From Rachicladosporium sp. CCFEE 5018 (taxonomy: Eukaryota > Ascomycota > Dothideomycetes > Cladosporiales > Cladosporiaceae): a DNA stretch of 32,119 nt. The position numbers and the translations under genes are program-made. Position 1 is the stretch's first letter, and every line of letters begins with the position of its first letter. The stretch lies in the NCBI GenBank assembly GCA_002077045.2, contig KZ111143.1:1343588-1375706 (forward strand), given 5' to 3'. Below are positions 30,072 through 32,119 of this stretch, in pieces. Under the pieces are notes generated by a model. It did no database searches, had not been told where the DNA came from, and saw only the letters and a program-made list of their open reading frames with translations.

Positions 30072-32119
30072 TTAGGCAACGCTCTGCGCTTTTGCCATGC
30101 TGGCGTACAACCCACGCATGTTAATCAGTTCACTATGTGTTCCGCGCTCAACAATCCGCCCTTCATCAAAGACGAAGATACGGTCAGCAGCTTGCACACT
30201 AGCTAGCCGATGAGCCACTGTAATTGTTGTCCTCCCCTTGCTCGCAGCTTCCAACGAGTCCTGCACTAGCCTCTCGCTGTAAGCATCGAGCGCACTGGTC
30301 GGCTCGTCCAGCAGCAAGATCTCCGGCTTCCGTATCATCGCCCGGGCAATCGCAATCCTCTGCCTTTGTCCTCCAGAGAGTTTGGCCGAACTGTTTGACG
30401 AGCAGTCGGTATTGTAGCCATCAGGTAGACTAACGATGAAGTCGTGCACGCCACACTGTTTGCACACTGCTTCGACATCTGACTGTGTAACGGTCTGGCC
30501 GGGCGCAGCGCCGAGTTCGACGTTGTAGCTGATTGAGCCGGGAAAGAGGTCTGTCTCTTGAGGTACTAGACTCATTCTTGACCTAAGTTTCCGTGCGCTC
30601 ATGTTCCTGATGTCGATGCCGTCGATGTAGATGCTTCCAGAGCTCGGATCGAGGAAGCGCTCAATGAGAGTGATAGCAGTTGACTTGCCGGCTCCAGAAG
30701 GGCCAACGAGAGCAATGGATTGGCCCTCGGTGATCGAGAGACTGACGTCCCGCAGCGCTGGATTGCTGTCGTTATTGTAGTGTAGACTGACGTTATCGAA
30801 TATGATCTTTAGCGGAGTGCTGCCACCGGGTTTTTCGATCAGCGAGAGGGCTGAAAAGTCGCGGCCTGCAACATCCTGAAGATTGGCATCGCAAAGTATC
30901 GTCGGCCGCGATGACAACAATCTCACGATATTTCGCGCCGCGGACTTCGCTCGTGTAATTTCAGGCGTCAGACTGAAGGCCTGGCCTGCACCTTGCGCCG
31001 AGAATAAGAGAGCTGGTAGGATGATGAAGAATTGTGTGGAGGTGTACGTTCCTTCGCGGACTTGTTTCGATCCCCTAGGCGAGGTTAGCATCGCATGTGA
31101 CCATAGAGTATCTTCGCTCTTTCGACAGTCTAGAGGATCTCGTGCTACCATAATGCACACCACTAGTGTCATATTTGCGCCTGTGGAGCCCACGAGAAAA
31201 CGTCCCCTTGGGAAGAGCGGAGGTATGAGGACTTACCACCAATAGGCAAGTGAATACACGAAGTAGGTCACCGCGAACGAGAAAGCGACTAAAGCATTGG
31301 CAGCGATCGTGAAGCGTAGTCCGCTTTTGAATGGGCCCCTCAATGCCTTCTTGTATCGCTCCAGGACACCATCTTCCGTTCCCAGGATAGTAATCGTCCT
31401 GATATTGCGGCAGGCTTCGGCCGCAATCGCAGAGGCATCGTTGTAGGCGTTCCGATGCCGGTTCTCTGAGACAGTCAGCAGTCGAAGACGGAGATAACAA
31501 GCTGCTATCAGCACTGGGACGCAACACAGAAGGACGATAGCGATCTTCCAGGCAACGACGAGTGACAGTGTAATACCCCCAACCATTGATGTGCATATCG
31601 AGAGCAAAGTACCAATCACGACACCCGACAAAGCTGCCAGGTTCCCAGCATCAGAGTTGATGCGAGCCATGAGCTCATGCAGGGAGCGACCGGGCGCTGC
31701 GAACCATTCCATATCCTGGCGTAGCATGGTGCGGAAGAGCGATCGCTGGATACGGCCTGTCAACCGGGCGGAAGCCACTCCAAAGGCACTTCCGCTTCCT
31801 GCGTAGCTGACCAAAGCTATACATGCAAGTATGAAGAACATCAAACAGTAGAACCGGATGTCATCGTTCAGGTTTGGCGTGTCTGAGTTGAGCAGGGTAA
31901 TGAGATTGCCGAATACGATGGCTTCGCCGACAATAATCGCGCCACTCACCGCTGAGCAGAATAGTCCGACGCTAATGAGGAGTGCATCGGCCTTGATCAA
32001 GCGAGCAAGCTCTTTCACGACGACGCGGCTTGACGCTGTTTCCTCTGTCGGCTCCACCTGGTTGCCTGCAGCTGACGTGGTAATGCTGCCAGCTGAGCTA
32101 ATTTCTAACGCTTTGTCCG
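30072..32119 (-). CDS. ABC-B (MDR-type) exporter, second half (5' partial)
   Basis: Open at the right edge; the frame reads DKALEISSAG from the border, so the first half (TMD1-NBD1) lies outside. Two exons are visible, 32119-31237 and 31074-30072, with a 162-nt intron (GTAAGT...TGCTAAC...CCTAG) whose join rebuilds the conserved AYWWGSKQVREGTYTSTQFF segment; 627 residues are in view. The second transmembrane domain includes ADALLISVGLFCSAVSGAII, YCLMFFILACIALVSYAGSG, and VVIGTLLSICTSMVGG with LSLVVAWKIAIVLLCCVPVL. NBD2 has Walker A GPSGAGKST, Q-loop LVPQETDLF, signature LSGGQRQR, Walker B ILLLDEPTSALD and the H-loop VAHRL, so the ATPase site is intact. Next to sidA it could export a siderophore or its precursor, or recycle it; drug efflux is the alternative. 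Confidence 0.92.

Noticed and set aside
30072..31193. ABC exporter NBD half as a separate gene starting at 31193
   Set aside because: The apparent start lies inside a 162-nt intron; removing it joins the two halves at the conserved YWWGSKQV segment.
1..32119. Transposon, CRISPR, rRNA or tRNA content
   Set aside because: No transposase or reverse-transcriptase motif, regular repeats or tRNA B-box context was recognised by eye on either strand; a computational scan was not possible.

Overview
The window is nuclear DNA of a filamentous ascomycete (Pezizomycotina). Evidence for this is the short introns (about 47-106 nt, mostly GTAAGT-like donors, CTAAC/CTGAC branch sites and CAG/TAG acceptors), the fungal gene set (TYR1, UBC6, TOF1, SidA, a PF11951-type regulator, a fungal CorA-like protein, a caleosin) and genes packed on both strands with compact divergent and convergent spacers. 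The style suggests Dothideomycetes, possibly a capnodialean black yeast, but that is inference.

Layout. Bases 1-6733 are the accessory-looking part. It holds the 3' end of a Cys-rich zinc-ribbon/F-box-like family gene (+), an Hsp70-like actin-fold ATPase with a disordered nuclear-looking tail and one frameshift (-), about 0.9 kb of ambiguous sequence, and an unrecognised two-exon gene with a basic/acidic nuclear-type linker (+). Bases 7053-8932 (-) hold a secreted, membrane-anchored Kelch protein interrupted by an in-frame TGA. Bases 9892-15322 hold TYR1 (-), RPS14 (+), UBC6 (-) and a caleosin (+) with an in-frame TAG. Bases 15670-19406 (-) hold a fungal transcription factor-like gene and a CorA-like membrane protein. 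Bases 19935-27266 hold a UFD1-like zinc-finger protein (+), the replication-fork protein TOF1 (-) and a mitochondrial 3-hydroxyacyl-CoA dehydrogenase (+). Bases 27515-32119 hold ornithine N5-monooxygenase SidA (-) and the second half of an ABC-B exporter (-), the usual pairing of a hydroxamate-siderophore locus whose NRPS could lie past the right edge.

Intron-exon structures were worked out by hand from reading frame, splice signals and family conservation; splice positions are given in each entry. Most of the window is ordinary conserved fungal housekeeping DNA. The most notable feature is that three otherwise well-preserved genes (Hsp70-like, Kelch, caleosin) each carry exactly one disabling change within about 12 kb, while the essential genes between and beside them are intact. 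This fits decay of dispensable copies (for example after genome duplication), assembly error, or, less likely, stop-codon readthrough. No new defence, mobile or RNA-based system could be supported, and no tRNA, rRNA, transposon or tandem array was recognised by eye.
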